Source: Conchocele bisecta (lineage: Eukaryota; Mollusca; Bivalvia; Lucinida; Thyasiridae). From it: a stretch of 64,000 nt of DNA. The notes below the pieces were generated by a model that had not been told where the DNA came from, did not search any database, and worked only from the letters and a program-made list of their open reading frames with translations. How positions within the stretch are numbered: position 1 is the first letter of the stretch; every line of letters starts with the position of its first letter. The stretch is from the NCBI GenBank assembly GCA_029237695.1, contig CM055272.1, forward strand, positions 30,514,791 through 30,578,790, read 5' to 3'. Shown in pieces: positions 21,827 to 33,960 of the stretch. A program made the translations under genes and the position numbers.

Positions 21827-24167
21827 GGCCAGTGACTTACTCGTTATTGCGAGACAACAGTGAGAGACGGCGACAGCCAGTAACTTACTAGTTATTGCGA
21901 GACAGAATAGAGAGACGACGACAGCCAGTAACTTACTCGTTATTGCGAGAAAGAAGAGAGAGATACGGCGACGGCTAGTAACTTATTCGTTATTGCGAGA
22001 CATAAGAGAGAGACGGTGCATGACGGCTAGTAATTTGCTCGTTATTGCGAGACAGAAGTGAGAGACGATGACGGCCAGTAACTTACTCGTTATTGCGAGA
22101 CAGAAGAGAGAGACGACCGTGTAGGGATCCAGCCAGTTGCGTCTCTGCACCACCAATGCCATCTTGAGACCGGCGACCAATGTGGTGAGTGCCCCGGCAA
22201 TGGTCACCACCAAAATCGTCGCCACGTACTTGTAAATCAGATCTGAAAACAGAGTGAACACGTCAAATGTGGATTTGGATTATGTTGCAGTAAATCTTCT
22301 GTAATATGTTCGACAGTAATGCCATAGAACTCATATGCGGAATAAAACAAACGGTTCAGTATGGAACAATATGGATTAATTGCTCGTATTTGTGAACCTT
22401 GTTCTGAGTACATTATAGGGTTAATTATATTGTAATTTACAAATTTGTGGCGTATATCTGAACATGATAGATCGGAAAATCTGTTTAATGGCGACGCGAT
22501 CTATCATTTTCTGATATACGCCGCAAATTTCAAAATTACAATGCGGTTAACCTATTTCTAATGCACTCCTTTACTACTGGCGTAGGAATACATACGGAAA
22601 TAATTTGCGACCGTTCATCAACAATGATATACCTGTAATGTATGACCATCAGCCAATCAGATTGCGTGATATTTATAGAGTGCATTAGAAAACTATAATT
22701 CCAGTACATTGCATTGCATTACATTACACTTATGACAGAGCGGTATTTCCAAATTCGCACTTGAAGAGCACTTCCGACTTCGTGGAGATCATACACACTT
22801 CATTAGGTGAGTTTATTATCATATTTCTGTCTCATATTGTTGCCTATAATTTCAATAAGAATATAACAAATTATGACCGTGAACGTCATGTGGATTGTCG
22901 CTAAACTTTAGTGAATAAATATTGAAACCTTATTCCGCAAATGTATACCGTTGGCTGCAGTGTAGCGGTACAGGGGAGCACATCGCCGTTATAGCGGATA
23001 ACGTGTACCTAATGCGAACAGCACTACCGTTATTGGTGTTAACTGGTATCCACGTTGCTTATTTTGACTTTATATACAATACAGGGTCAGCCTATCCATG
23101 ATAATCGCCGCCGAGCACAACAACCGGAAGAGAAAACATGTACATTATGCGTGCAATTGTATCGCACCAGTGTTAATTGGTGTCACTGACTGGGCCAATG
23201 TCCTAACAGTCCACGACACAAACGCCTCCTAACACGGGGATCCGGCGAAATGCGATGCAAATGGACATAAGTAACACCACAAATAGGCGTAATGTGTACA
23301 ACTGTCTAAATTGCAATCGTTATCTACAACCACCAATGATTGTGAAAAGAATAACACAACTAGAGGCACATATACTGACAGGATAAAGGCATTCGTTTTC
23401 GATAGACATCAGCAAGTATTGATTGGTAGATATATCCCGTTGTCACGAAATATGTCTATGAGTATATTGTTTTCGCCTTTCCGTCCGTCCGTAAAACATA
23501 ATCTTAACAATTTTGATTGTTACAGTTTTGGTTTTTCAGTCCAGGCTGTGGCCGGGGGTATTCATGAGCCTCACCGGTGCTAGTGGCGAGAACTCTCAAT
23601 AGATGTGTTACCATTGTAATTCCTCAAGGTTCTGTGCTGGGACCAGTACTGTTTGCTACGTATGAACCTGAGATGCCTGGCTCTATATCCAGTGAAAATG
23701 GTGTGTTCTTATTCAAGCGCATATATATTATTGGAGAGTATGGAAAACTTTACTCTGATAGTTAATTGAAGAGTGAATGAATGTTCACTGAAATTTACCA
23801 CTACATGTATATGTGTGTCGTCATTAACAGTAAATTATCATTTCAACAACATACGCATGAGGAAATTGTTCAAAACATCATCAGAAGAACATTTGATTAT
23901 ATTGACCAACAGTCACCTAGAACATAGTTTATGGTAACTAAACTTACAGCTGAGTTCTGGGCCCGAACTGTCGAGCCAAGTCGCGGGTATTGCTTTGCTG
24001 ATGCAGGTGATGTCGCCACAGATGACGACGTAGATGATGCCGGTGTAGATGACGGTGCCGTCCCCAGACACTATAATGGACCAGCCCGGCGACACGAACA
24101 CCACGAACTGCAGCAGCATGGACATGGCAAGGCATGCCAGCGACACCTTCACCCACTTCTCCGTCAT
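20473..24167 (-). CDS. Claudin-like four-transmembrane protein, paralog 1 (three exons)
   Basis: Exons on the minus strand: 24167-23948 (220 nt), 22242-22087 (156 nt), 20714-20473 (242 nt); total 205 residues. Both introns are phase 1. Donors are T/GTAAGT and CGA/GTAAGT; acceptors are TTTTCAG and TTGTTCCAG. Topology from hydrophobicity: TM1 about 8-26 followed by SPGW, an outer loop to about 75, TM2 78-103, a short loop with QRRNW, TM3 114-136 (crossing exons 2 and 3), TM4 154-177, and a tail ending DIQY, which fits a class II PDZ ligand (hydrophobic-x-hydrophobic). Length, topology and the P-x-W after TM1 fit the claudin/PMP22/EMP superfamily. The classic GLW-C-C signature of vertebrate claudins is absent, so junctional function is unproven. 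Intron 1 holds a reverse-transcriptase scrap; intron 2 begins with a minisatellite derived from exon 2. Confidence 0.85.
21633..22130. repeat. Minisatellite of ~48-52 bp derived from exon 2 end and splice donor
   Basis: About nine units built around AACTTACTCGTTATTGCGAG and ACAGAAGAGAGAGAC, with an internal (GA)n tract at 21766-21824. The rightmost unit is the real 3' end of exon 2 of gene 1 plus its donor. Read on the minus strand, most units therefore repeat a GTAAGT donor in the same context. Two units (near 21984 and 22036) have lost the GT. Confidence 0.9.
22418..22552. repeat. Hairpin MITE in intron 1 of gene 1
   Basis: GGTTAATTATATTGTAATTT..GGCGTATATC..GATAGATCG pairs with CGATCTATC..GATATACGCC..AAATTACAATGCGGTTAACC. 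A further inverted pair, TAATGCACTC (22559) and GAGTGCATTA (22677), follows. Confidence 0.8.
23607..23715 (+). pseudogene. Reverse-transcriptase scrap in intron 1 of gene 1
   Basis: IPQGSVLGPVLF matches the highly conserved motif B of LINE reverse transcriptases. Only about 35 residues are recognisable, on the opposite strand to the host gene. The ORF in which it sits stops at 23765. Confidence 0.5.
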
Positions 24168-24529
24168 CGTCTGTCCGTTCGTCTGTACGCCTGTGTTACC
24201 GGCTGCGATGTTGCTGGGTATGTTTACAATGTAATAGCTGCTAACGTTAATTGTTTTGTACTTCTGATGATAATCGTTGATACAGGTTCTACAATTGCAA
24301 TTTTATTGACATCTACTTGTCGTGGAATGTTAGTATTTTGTTGCGAGTAATGTACTGTTACTAATAACGTTGGTTTCTGAATAGGTATCGTCCCCGAAAC
24401 TATCCCACAATCATGTCAATAAATATCGCAATATGTATGACAGTGCTAACAAGACGTGAAACATGTAACTGATATAGCCAAGACTGTCGGTCAAGTTTAT
24501 ATCACATGCATGCATAGATTAGATAGCAG

Positions 24530-24625
24530 CTTACATGTGTTCATCGGGTATTCCTATCACCATACTCACGTGGACACGTGCCAAGTCAGAGGGCCGATCA
24601 AACAGTTTCCTCAGTTATTTCTTCT
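24530..24625 (-). promoter_or_regulatory. Upstream block conserved with gene 2, two CACGTG boxes
   Basis: GTGTTCATCGG, CCATACTCACG, ACACGTG and CAATCAAACAGTTTC-like phrases occur in the same order upstream of both claudin-like genes. Here CACGTG lies at 24567 and 24575, about 400 bp before the ATG. Sequence between block and ATG is not conserved. This may be a promoter or a 5' non-coding exon. Confidence 0.45.
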
Positions 24626-24639
24626 GCCAACTGGTCAAC

Positions 24640-27534
24640 AATTTAGAGCTAAGGCCCAATAAAACGAATGGTTTGTCAAATATACGTTTTAGAGATAAAC
24701 GAATGGGTTGTCAAATATACCCTTTCGAGATAAGGCTCAATACATGTTTCCGATTTCGAAGTGATCGTTGTCGTGTATTAGTGTTTAGTGATTATTATGT
24801 AATTTTAATCTCCCACCAGTGATGTCCCCGTGTATTGTGTCTGCTGTAGACAACCGTTTACACAAGTTGCGGAAAACATGTTCTCATGTCTTTAAGAACA
24901 CACTTCTATGGACGGAATATGTTATAGTCACAGATCAAAGACTGCATAATTAAGCCATCAATGATACATTAGCAAGGAGGTTTCCATCCGTGTAAAGATA
25001 TTGTTTGTTTTCATTAGTAAAGTGTTATTTGTTTAATATGGTTCATTATTTTGCCTGTAGTGTCGTTGGTGTCGGATGGAGGGAATGGAAGATATTTGCA
25101 TCTTAACTGTGCATCCATCTATATGTGACGATACATTCCAGGCAGTCTAAGGATCAGCGAAAAGCAGTATATGTGGAATATAATTTCGGTGACCAAGATA
25201 AGATCAGTATCATGCGTCATCACAGTCTCCTTGTGACTGGGAAACAAACCACTAAACACCAGCGTTGGTGGACGAAGTACGACTTAAAACTGTTTGTTGC
25301 TAGCGATTATTTTGACAAAATATTACTGTTATTGGCGAATTTCCTGTTTGATGTTATTTTATATGTTAGTTATTGGATAAATAAACAATTCTATTAAAAT
25401 TTGATATAATTTGTAAAGATTAATATTTATAAATTTGTATAAATTCCAAATACATGCTAGAATGCAACATTTGCCGTTTTGTTTTTCAAAAATGTTCCCG
25501 TCCTCAACACAATCCCCATTCCAGTTAGTAACAACACATCCATTTGCAATGCACGTTCATTGCCCATTTGAATATTCGGTATGCAATGCCCGTCAATTCC
25601 GCCACGTGTAACTGCTTTTCAGTATTTGCAAAGGATGCCCCTCATAACTTCTCATAAGTAATGCGTGTCTGTTGACGATGCAACTTCTGTTACTTTGAAT
25701 ACATTACACGTTTCACACACCGATAACTTGTTTGAGCTTCAGTAATTATAACAATTTTGTCATTGGAAACAATATTATTCGCTAGAAGAAAATTCCAAGA
25801 TGTCTTCTTATTTTGGAATTCTGTTCGAAATGCCCTTGGACCACCTACATACCCATTAATGGGTTTAACATGTGCCAGTCTACTGCATGATGACATTATT
25901 TGTTAAATGTATATGTATTCTGTTACTTGTGGAGCGAAATCCGTTACACGGTGTACTTTTACCTTGAACAATACGAGATTGATAATATATTAAACTTATA
26001 AAAATAGCATTTCATTGTAATCATTTGTAAATGAACAATTGGTTTGCATAATTGCGCAATTAAGTGTCGATAACTGTTAAATAATGTAATATTGAAAAGC
26101 TGTTTGGGGGGCATTTTAATCTCTCTGTAACATATAACAGGAACGATGGGCAGCAGGGAAACATATCACATGATGACTACTATGAATCTATGAACAGACA
26201 AATAATATAATAAAACAAGGGAAATATACTTAGTCAGATGTTTAGCTCGGATATTGATAAACCAAACATTTGGCGGCCATTTTATTGTTTTCAAATTATG
26301 ATGCTATTTACCGGATCAGCATACAAATGTTGCACTTGTTGCTACCTATGCGTAACCACATAATATTACCCCATTATTTAAGGTAGGTGCAAGTATGTGA
26401 TTTATAAATGCACATATGATGTATTATTATACACATTCAATTCAAAGGGGAGTAACTCGCACTACGTGCTCATTGTAAATATTGTAAGGTTCTAAACGCC
26501 AACAGCATGCACATTCTTATTTTAAATAGCAGTATTTTATATAGATACGTATTTTAAATAAATAAGAATACGTTATAAGAAATACCTGAAAGCGCTATTA
26601 ATTAGCGAATTCTTGCTGATTGGTTACAATATCGATTGCTATGGTTACGCCATATTTTGTGTAATTTGTGACATTAAAAGACAATATTTATAAGCCCGAG
26701 TCAAATATATGTGTATCATATTAATGAACTCATATTTCACAAGTTTATTAACAGTAATCAACGCAACAACTGTTCACATTGTGTCTATATTTTTTTCCAC
26801 AGAGAATTCACGGTTACCATGGAAATGTCCAAAATTACGACATTCGGCCGCGGTTTAAGCAATTTTAACAGGCAGATTCGGTTTCTACGATGAATTTCAC
26901 ATACAGATAGATGCATTTTATAAATGTTCTACTCTGGGTGTGGGGTAAATCGCAAAATAAAGGTCCAAGGAAATTGTTGCTGATTTGCTACAATATCGGT
27001 TGCTATGGTTACCACAATCTTTCGTTTAATTTTTGAAATGTATGTATAAATATAATCCAGAGTGAAATATACGTGTATCCTATTATTAATAAAATCATGT
27101 TACCACAATTTTATTGACAGTAATCACTGCAACAACTGTTACAATTTGTCTGGGTAGCGGTAACTCGAAAAATAAACGTCGTACAGAAGGCTGTCCAATA
27201 CGGTATATAGACCATTGCTGAAAGCCGATTTTCTAGTGGATGTTGAACAATCCTGAACTGACGTCACCACATAATAATGAAAGTAGGTGTTGTTTGGGCA
27301 GATCTTGGAGCGAGCTTTGCCCAGATCACAGATTGGTAATTATACATGGAGACATGGCATTTTATGTCTACGTCAGACGTATACAGGCGTAGTTATTGCT
27401 AAACTCCTCTAAAATCCTAAAATACACATTTAGTCCTGGAAATGAGCGATGTTATGTAAGAACTCAAAAATGTAGTCTAATAAGTAACAGGTGGCTTTTG
27501 ACCACATGGGGATGGAATTTAAAGTATGTTGTCC
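24640..27534. other. No gene; local duplications
   Basis: A ~40-bp tandem duplication (AACGAATGG..TTGTCAAATATAC) lies at 24661-24735. A diverged ~190-bp duplication pairs about 26605-26790 with 26970-27145 (TTGCTGATT..CTACAATATCG..TTGCTATGGTTAC and CAGTAATCA..GCAACAACTGTT). A GGCGGCCATTTTA motif lies at 26272. The ORFs are short and unrecognised. Confidence 0.45.
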
Positions 27535-27932
27535 AGAGCTGCAGATAAGTTGCGTATTTGCTTAAATACCCAATTAAAATTGCCAAAAAAAAACAATTGA
27601 AATCAGAAGTAGCGAGTATCAAAAAGCAATAAAAAAATGTGGTGGTGCCTTTATCATGCTGCAGAAAACAATAAACAGACCACAAATGTAGCATATTTTT
27701 CTTATTTTCCATGAAAACACATCTTGGTATTTCATTAGAACTGTCTCCAAGGATACAATTCTAATAAAATGCCAAGACATGTTTTCATTTCAAAGCAAAC
27801 TATTTAACAATTGCTGTCTGTTGATGTGTAACCAGTAGTGTGATTTTATTTTACCCAATTTCGAAATACCCAATTGCTTCAGAAATGATGGAGTGACAAT
27901 ACTCAATTAATAATTCCTTGTCTGTAGCCCTG
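27535..27932 (+). mobile_element. MITE family F, copy 1
   Basis: About 400 bp, nearly collinear with 57888-58287. Ends are AGAGCTGCAGATAAG and CCTTGTCTGTAGCCCT, which in the second copy are AGCTCCAGATAAG and CTTATCTGGAGCCCT. No coding capacity. Confidence 0.8.
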
Positions 27933-28144
27933 GTTGTCAGAACATAATTATCAAAGCATTATGGACGTCACTAGTTTAACTAGATGGTCGGTAAATCCCG
28001 ACAAATGCTCCCCGATGACGCTGGATTGAAATTTCAAAGTCCTTGGCCCTGGCTATTGGTGTAGTATGCTTATTAATCACATACTCTCAATTGGTAACAG
28101 AGATACATTCTAAAAAGGTTTAACGCAATATTTTGTTTATTAGT

Positions 28145-28790
28145 CACAATAAATATGTAGATGATAATTTGAATTGAATTGAATTTGAAAAACTTTAACG
28201 TAAAACTTTAACAAAACGTTTAATGTCAGTTGACCTTGACCTTGGACTCCTGTGTAGCATGGGCAGTGTATACAATGCAACTATGGATGGTGATCAATGT
28301 GTATATGAAGTTTGAAGTTGATATCCCAAACAGTCACAGAGATATAGCAATTTGAAAAATATTAATGCAAGCTTTAAAACAAAAATCTAAATCATTTGAC
28401 CTTGGGCTCCTGGGCAGCATGGGTAGGGTATACAATGAAAATATGGATGGTGATCATTGCGTGTATGATGTTTCAAATTGATACCCACAAGCAGCTACAG
28501 AGATATAGCAATTTGAAAAACTTCAACGTAAAACTTTAACAAAACGTTTAAAGTCATTTGACCTTGACCTTGTTAAGCTCCTGGGCAGCATGGGTAGGTT
28601 ATACAATGACAATATGGATGGTGAGCAATGTTTATGTGAAGTTTCAAGTTGATGTCCCAAGCAGTCACATAGATATAGCAATTTGAACAACTTTAATGTA
28701 AAACTGGGACGGCGGACGCCGGACGGCGGACGCCGGACAAAGCGGTAACTATATGCTACCCCGAAAAAAATTATTTCGGGGAACATAACA
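28145..28790. repeat. Element with ~165-bp internal repeats and GC-rich hairpin end
   Basis: About three units, marked by GATATAGCAATTTGAA at 28341, 28502 and 28672, with CATTTGACCTTG and CTCCTGGGCAGCATGGGTAG. They end in a GGACGGCGGACGCCGGAC tract and a CCCCGAAA..TTTCGGGG hairpin. Confidence 0.7.
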
Positions 28791-28858
28791 ATTATATAGT
28801 AAAAGTTGAACAGGATATTCACTGTAGTTACTTCAGGATAATCAGGACTCGTAACATC

Positions 28859-29140
28859 TGTAGCCTATTTCACCAACATTGCAAAGTATACTTTTCTATC
28901 AAAGTATACTTTGAGGGAGTAATCATTTATTTTCCCCGAAATGCATTATGTCATATAGAACTAACGACTGCATATATTTGATGATTAAAAGTATGCAGGA
29001 TTATTATATTGGCTGTGATAATGTAATAAATTCAGTATAATAAAAATTAATAAATTTATCATAAAATTGAAAATTTCTCCCTCAAAGTATACTTTGCTGG
29101 AAAAGTATACTTTGCAATGTTGGTGGAACGGGCTACTGGA
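28859..29140 (+). mobile_element. Palindromic MITE family D, copy 1
   Basis: Terminal phrases TGTAGCCTATTTCACCAACA and TTGGTGGAACGGGCTACTGG are inverted, and both arms contain AAAGTATACTTT. Other copies: 41662-41969, 55571-55880 and 58556-58880. Confidence 0.85.
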
Positions 29141-29512
29141 CATGCATTGGACACTCGCACATGTCCCCACAACAGCTAAGAAAGTGCAACATGGTTTATA
29201 TGTTGGTTATGGTGAACGATGCAGAAGGAAATTGTGGACATAGACCAATGGGTTGTTGACAAAATAACTCGAATGTAAAGGTTAACCAATATTTAAAGGT
29301 ACACGCCCACGCAGCAGGTTACACTGTACTACTACTTTTTATTTTCTGTCATGCCTTATATGAGCCATTTGTCTACCCACTAATTAGTTATTTATTATTA
29401 CGGCGCGTGTTAATTGGTGTTAAATCGCATTTTATATGCCGCGACCAGAAAGGGTATTTTCCGACCTCGTGCTATTTTTACCAATACGCGTCACGTGACA
29501 TGGTCAATCATA

Positions 29513-29725
29513 TCACATCTTTGACATGCGCAGTGAAGTATCGGAAGTTGAGAAGAAAAAATCTCTGTTCGAGTCCAAATCTAAATCTCCACGTAACTCT
29601 TTCCATTTGGTGATCTGGTCGCCAATATTAACCACTCTCTCTTTGTACTGCCTATCCCTCAGACATTTCGCCTTTTTTTTGGCCGACGCCGTTTCAATCA
29701 ATTTCCGTCCTGAACGTTTCGACAT
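29513..29725 (-). CDS. First-exon-like basic ORF inside the TTAA element
   Basis: 70 residues with a Lys/Arg-rich N-terminus (MSKRSGRKLIE..AKKKAKCLRDRQYKERV) followed by an amphipathic stretch (ITKWKELRGDLDLD). The composition looks like a DNA-binding or nuclear-localising start of a longer protein. I do not recognise the family with certainty. The stop at 29513 follows a region that drifts into low-quality coding, so the real exon may end near 29560. It may be a relic of the parent element's first exon. Confidence 0.4.
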   Translation of the reverse strand: MSKRSGRKLIETASAKKKAKCLRDRQYKERVVNIGDQITKWKELRGDLDLDSNRDFFFSTSDTSLRMSKM

Positions 29726-29776
29726 GTTGATATTCTTGTTTACATATTGGGAAGCCTACTGGCGCGCGTAGTATAC

Positions 29777-29788
29777 TGCGCATGCGCA
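29777..29788. promoter_or_regulatory. Palindromic NRF-1-type site
   Basis: TGCGCATGCGCA, a perfect palindrome matching the known NRF-1 consensus, lies 52 bp upstream of the ATG of the ORF at 29725 and within a locally CpG-rich patch (GGCGCGCGTAG). Confidence 0.6.
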
Positions 29789-30084
29789 CCACAAGCCGTG
29801 ATGTGAAAGTCGTCGTCCCAGCACATTATCAAAATAGACTGTTACCGCCGCGCGTCGCTAACAGTAAATTGATAATTAATAAATGATTATATTTGTATAG
29901 CGGGCACTCGTAATTTTTAGAACTGGTGGAATAGTGACATAATTATACACTTATTTAATTCCTATAAAGAACATTGTGTGCGTACTGCGTGGGCATGTAC
30001 CTTTAAGACCATGAAATTTCTGACTAATTGAAGCGCAAAAATATAGGCCAAGGGCATGGATGATCGGATGGTTTATGGGTGCAT

Positions 30085-30390
30085 GTGATGGGGTGGGGGT
30101 GGGGGTAAATCCCATAATAAGAACTGAATATTTAGAGAAAACATATATATATTCAGCCCTGAAATTAGAATAATATGACACCAAGGTCACTTAGTCCAAC
30201 TCCATAAAAGTAATACGATTAATACTAATCTTACTGCTTTTATAATGGGTATAACCGGATTCAACTCTTAAGTAGCAAGGAAGCCAAAACTGTACATGAG
30301 GAAAACACCAGGGATATCGGGATTCCTGTAAGGACGAATACCATCGTTAAATTACCATTCGCATGCTCCCGCCTGCCACTCACGTGTTTA
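30085..30390 (-). mobile_element. SINE, same family as 52271-52666
   Basis: Shares ATATTCAGCCCTGAAATTAG, GTATAACCGGATTCAACT, GGGATTCCTGTAAGGA and CGCATGCTCCCGCCTGCCAC with the other copies. The tail side is truncated at about 30085. Confidence 0.7.
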
Positions 30391-30973
30391 AATGAAATTA
30401 ACTGAAATAGAAATGATTACATGATGCATGTATACTGAATAATTACATTTTAGTGGAGATATAGTAACGGAGATATACAAAGAGTGAGAGGAAGAGGCCA
30501 CTCTCTTTGTGTGAATATCTGATATACCAGTGAAGATACGTATTTAGTATAGCTGTTTGTAGACAATATCAATATATTACAGACCATAACTATAGAATTT
30601 ATGTCCAAGTTTCGTGAATATTGACCAAAGGGTTGTTCAGAAAATGACTCGAATGGAATGTTAAGCAATATTTATTGCTAAGTAATGCAAGCGGAACAAG
30701 TAGACCAAGGGCATGGATGTGTGGGTGGATTGTGGGTGGGTTGTGGGTGGGTTGTGGTGAGTAATGCAAGAAGGAAGTTGTGTCCAAATTTCATGAACAC
30801 ATGCCAAGAGGTTATTGAGAAAATGAATCGAATGTAAAGGTTGACCGAACTCATGACGCGGACGACGAGGACGACGCGGACGACACAGGAGTTCTCTCAG
30901 TTTTCTTTGAAAACAGACGAGCTAATACAACTACAACATTGGCACACATATATCCTGAAAACAGGCCACTCAT

Positions 30974-31329
30974 TATAGGAATGAATGGCCTTTTTGTGGA
31001 ATTTATCGGGGTATAAACTTGGAAAAGTCGCGGGAATACTGGACGAAGGCCGGAAGGCCTCGTCCAGTATTCCCGCGACTTTTCCAAGTTTATATCCCCG
31101 ATAAATTCCAAAAAAAGGCCATCCATTCTTTATAATTCCAGCATTTGAAATAAATTCATCAAGAAAATGTGTTTATTTTCCGTTTTCTTAAGAATTATTT
31201 TAACTGCGCCTGACGGTTACGGAAAGTAGTTCGGCGTGAGAGTTTACTGGGATATAAATTTTGGACAGAGACTTGCTACGGGCCAACCAAATGTTAGGAA
31301 ATTGTGTAAATATGTTTTTGCTGGAATCA
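30974..31329 (+). mobile_element. Hairpin MITE family A, copy 2
   Basis: Hairpin 30974-31134, then the TIR segment ATTCCAGCATTTG..TTTGCTGGAAT to 31329. Confidence 0.85.
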
Positions 31330-31847
31330 TATTGCGATATGTAGTATGCTAATGTATGACCATGTTGACAGACAGGACAATCTGTTTAAAGCGCCTCTGG
31401 GAAACCCACATGCAAATATTCCATGTCTGTTACAAGTTATAGAGGTTTTTAATTATGCAGATGTTATGCAAATAAGATGTGACGTCACAGTATGTTCATT
31501 TAAATAATGCAAATTACGATATTTGTGTTTTCCATTAAAATCAATAGTATTGTGCTTAAACATGTATTTTTTACTATGTGCTTTTTTTTTGTATTTCTGT
31601 GTACATGATCATTTATGAAATTAAATAAGACATAATACTAAAAGTAAAAGTAATATAAATCAAACAAAGTATGTATGGGTCATCTATAACATCACAAAAA
31701 GTCCTGCATAATCCAAGCTAATTTAAAATTAAAAGCTAAATTATGAATATTTACACGCGTTTTTCACCAGTCGTGTTAGATTGTCAAGGACTATAATGTG
31801 CATTTGAAATCAACTGCATCCCAGAGGCACTTTAATGAGATGCAAGA
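31330..31847. other. No gene seen
   Basis: AT-rich sequence without ORFs of interest. ATGTGACGTCACAG at about 31469 contains a perfect CRE-like palindrome, of unknown meaning. Confidence 0.4.
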
Positions 31848-32155
31848 TATAGAGAATAGTAGGTTAGTGCCGTGAATGGGAACACATATCTGGCAATGCT
31901 CAGGAAACGGGATGGGCGAGGCTCTGCCGAGCACATCCCGTTTCTGTGCCACGCCAGATATGTTTTCCCATTCACGGCACTAACATACTATTCTATTCAT
32001 CCCATCAACATCTACAAATGGCTGTGAAATGAAAAAAAAAAATAACCCCAGCCACCGCACATATTCATACGCAGTGATTATGTCGTATTGACAGGATATC
32101 AAAAATGTTTCACGGCACCGTGTTTCACGGCACATACGCACTGTGTTGACGGGAT
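31848..32155 (+). mobile_element. Hairpin MITE family C, copy 1
   Basis: Hairpin arms TAGTAGGTTAGTGCCGTGAA and TTCACGGCACTAAC..CTATTCT, then a second segment whose ends are ATCCCATCAACA and GTGTTGACGGGAT. Other copies: 34263-34525, 36848-37154, 38372-38596 and 43495-43759. Confidence 0.85.
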
Positions 32156-32868
32156 ACGTAACCCTTTACGACCAGGCGGCACCAGCTAACAATACAGATG
32201 CCATGGAAGGCGGTTTGTTGTTTACCATTTATCAGATACATTGGAAACATAAAGGATGAGCCTATCAATGTTGATACCAGTCATTATCACCTGACAGTGC
32301 GACAACGGAGACGCAATAATAAACAGCGCACACTGCTTAATTTCTCATGTCAGGAATTTGAATGATATACATGCACATGTATACAATATGTGAAGCTTAC
32401 AAAGGTGATAATTATATACAGATAAACGCATGTAAACATGAAATTGTTATGTACAAGCGTATTTGGCCAGGAATTCTCGCTTATGCCAGAAAGGTGCCAT
32501 GCGGTCCAGTCTGCGTAATTAAGTCAAGCTTCCGTCTCACAAACGGAAATGTTGACATTTCATAGTTGGTATTATTATGTTCACTATAACATTGGCAACT
32601 GACAAGCATTAATTCGAAAAGTCAAGCATTATCGATATAGAACACGCAATAGCAGACCCTAATGTCATTCAATCTTATATATTCAGGTGACCCGTTTAAT
32701 TGATCTATAATCTATATACATGTATAAACTGCCTCATCAGTATTTATAACGGCTGGTGATCATTATTGATTATTACGACGATGTGTGTCTACAATGAGTT
32801 ATTTTAGTTTGTTTAGTTTAATCAGCAGTACAGCAGAAACAGCAGTAGAGCAGTACCACAAAATTTGT
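32156..32868. other. No gene seen
   Basis: Short ORFs only. No tandem or inverted structure stood out. Confidence 0.35.
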
Positions 32869-33029
32869 ACATGTTTATAATATATACATTCGTTGACTAG
32901 TGTTATTTTCACGAGGAAGGAATTCTATACATAGTCAACGAATGTATATATTATAAACATGTATAGCGTTATTTTCACGAGGAAGGAATTCTATACATAG
33001 TCAACGAATGTATATATTATAAACATGTA
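32869..33029. repeat. 66-bp tandem pair with an inverted third half
   Basis: AGTCAACGAATGTATATATT..AAACATGT occurs at about 32934 and 33000 as part of a 66-bp direct repeat (GTTATTTTCACGAGGAAGG..). Its inverse ACATGTTTATAATATATACA lies at 32869, so the block can fold into alternative hairpins. Confidence 0.8.
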
Positions 33030-33419
33030 CAACATACTTTATTCTATATACAAATATATACATGTATATACACATAACTTGCTGAAGATTCCAATGTCAT
33101 TATAACAAAATTTGTTTCAGTGATTAACAAGTTATTGCAGAAACATGGTTTGGTGTTGCATCCTTGATAACCATATTGATGACCTCACAATATGCTGCCC
33201 TACACATTTTGACGTAACCGTTATTCCTGTTTGTATTTTCAACTATATTACATGCTGTTCTATTTGTACACGGTTGGGCGCAACACGTACACGAACTATA
33301 TACTTTACTAACCGGGCGCAACACGTACACGAACTACATGTAGCTGTTTGTCATGTTTGTCTTGACTGGAAAAGTCAAAGTAATATGGAAACCCTGCTTG
33401 CTGATCCATGCATATAAAA

Positions 33420-33960
33420 CAAACAACAGGAAGTATAAACAAGAGTGCAGAAGGTCACAGTATACGCCCGTCGTGGTGTAGCCCGTATACAAGGGAGGGG
33501 GTTGGGGGAGGGAGAAATCAGTAACACTGATAGGTATGACCTTCAGAAACTAAAACATAAACACATTACAGCAAATTGAACAAGAGTGTCGAATGTCACA
33601 ATATCGATGCACGTCGAGGCATGGCCAGTCAACAAGGGGAGATAACTCACTGGTAACCAACAGGGTTCTTCCTCTTGCCATGACAAGCATGTATATCAAT
33701 TTGGTCATGATCCGTCAAGTGGAACTTGTTATTGTGCGGGCAAGGACACTGAGTGCGAACATATGGCCACCAACGGGGGTTAAGTCATCTTAAATTAAAA
33801 GAAAAACAGTAGGGTCCTTCATTTTGCCGTAATAAATATGTATACCGAATTTGGTTTCGATCCATCAAGTAGAACTCGAGTTATTGCGTGGACAAGGATA
33901 CAGAGTGCGACAATTAAAAATGGCCGCCAAAGGGAGATAAGTCCCGTTCTTTTCAAACGG
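33420..33960. repeat. Diverged tandem-repeat element
   Basis: Two to three loose units sharing GAGTGTCGAATGTCACAATA-like, TTTGGT(C/T)..GATCC(G/A)TCAAGT and GGACA(C/T)(T/A)GAGTGCGA phrases. The last unit ends in AAAATGGCCGCCAAAGGGAG. Confidence 0.55.

Larger units (their letters stand above)
29297..30002 (-). mobile_element. TTAA-flanked TIR DNA transposon (Kolobok/piggyBac-type target), 706 bp
   Basis: AGGTACACGCCCACGCAG at the left end and its inverted counterpart at the right (CTGCGTGGGCATGTACCT) are each flanked by TTAA, the target duplication used by Kolobok and piggyBac elements. The interior carries one minus-strand ORF with a promoter-like palindrome upstream. No transposase core is present, so the copy is non-autonomous. 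Confidence 0.8.

Noticed and set aside
31469..31482. TGACGTCA-like CRE palindromes here and near 9898 and 10298
   Set aside because: No adjacent gene start. Such octamers are expected by chance in a window this size.
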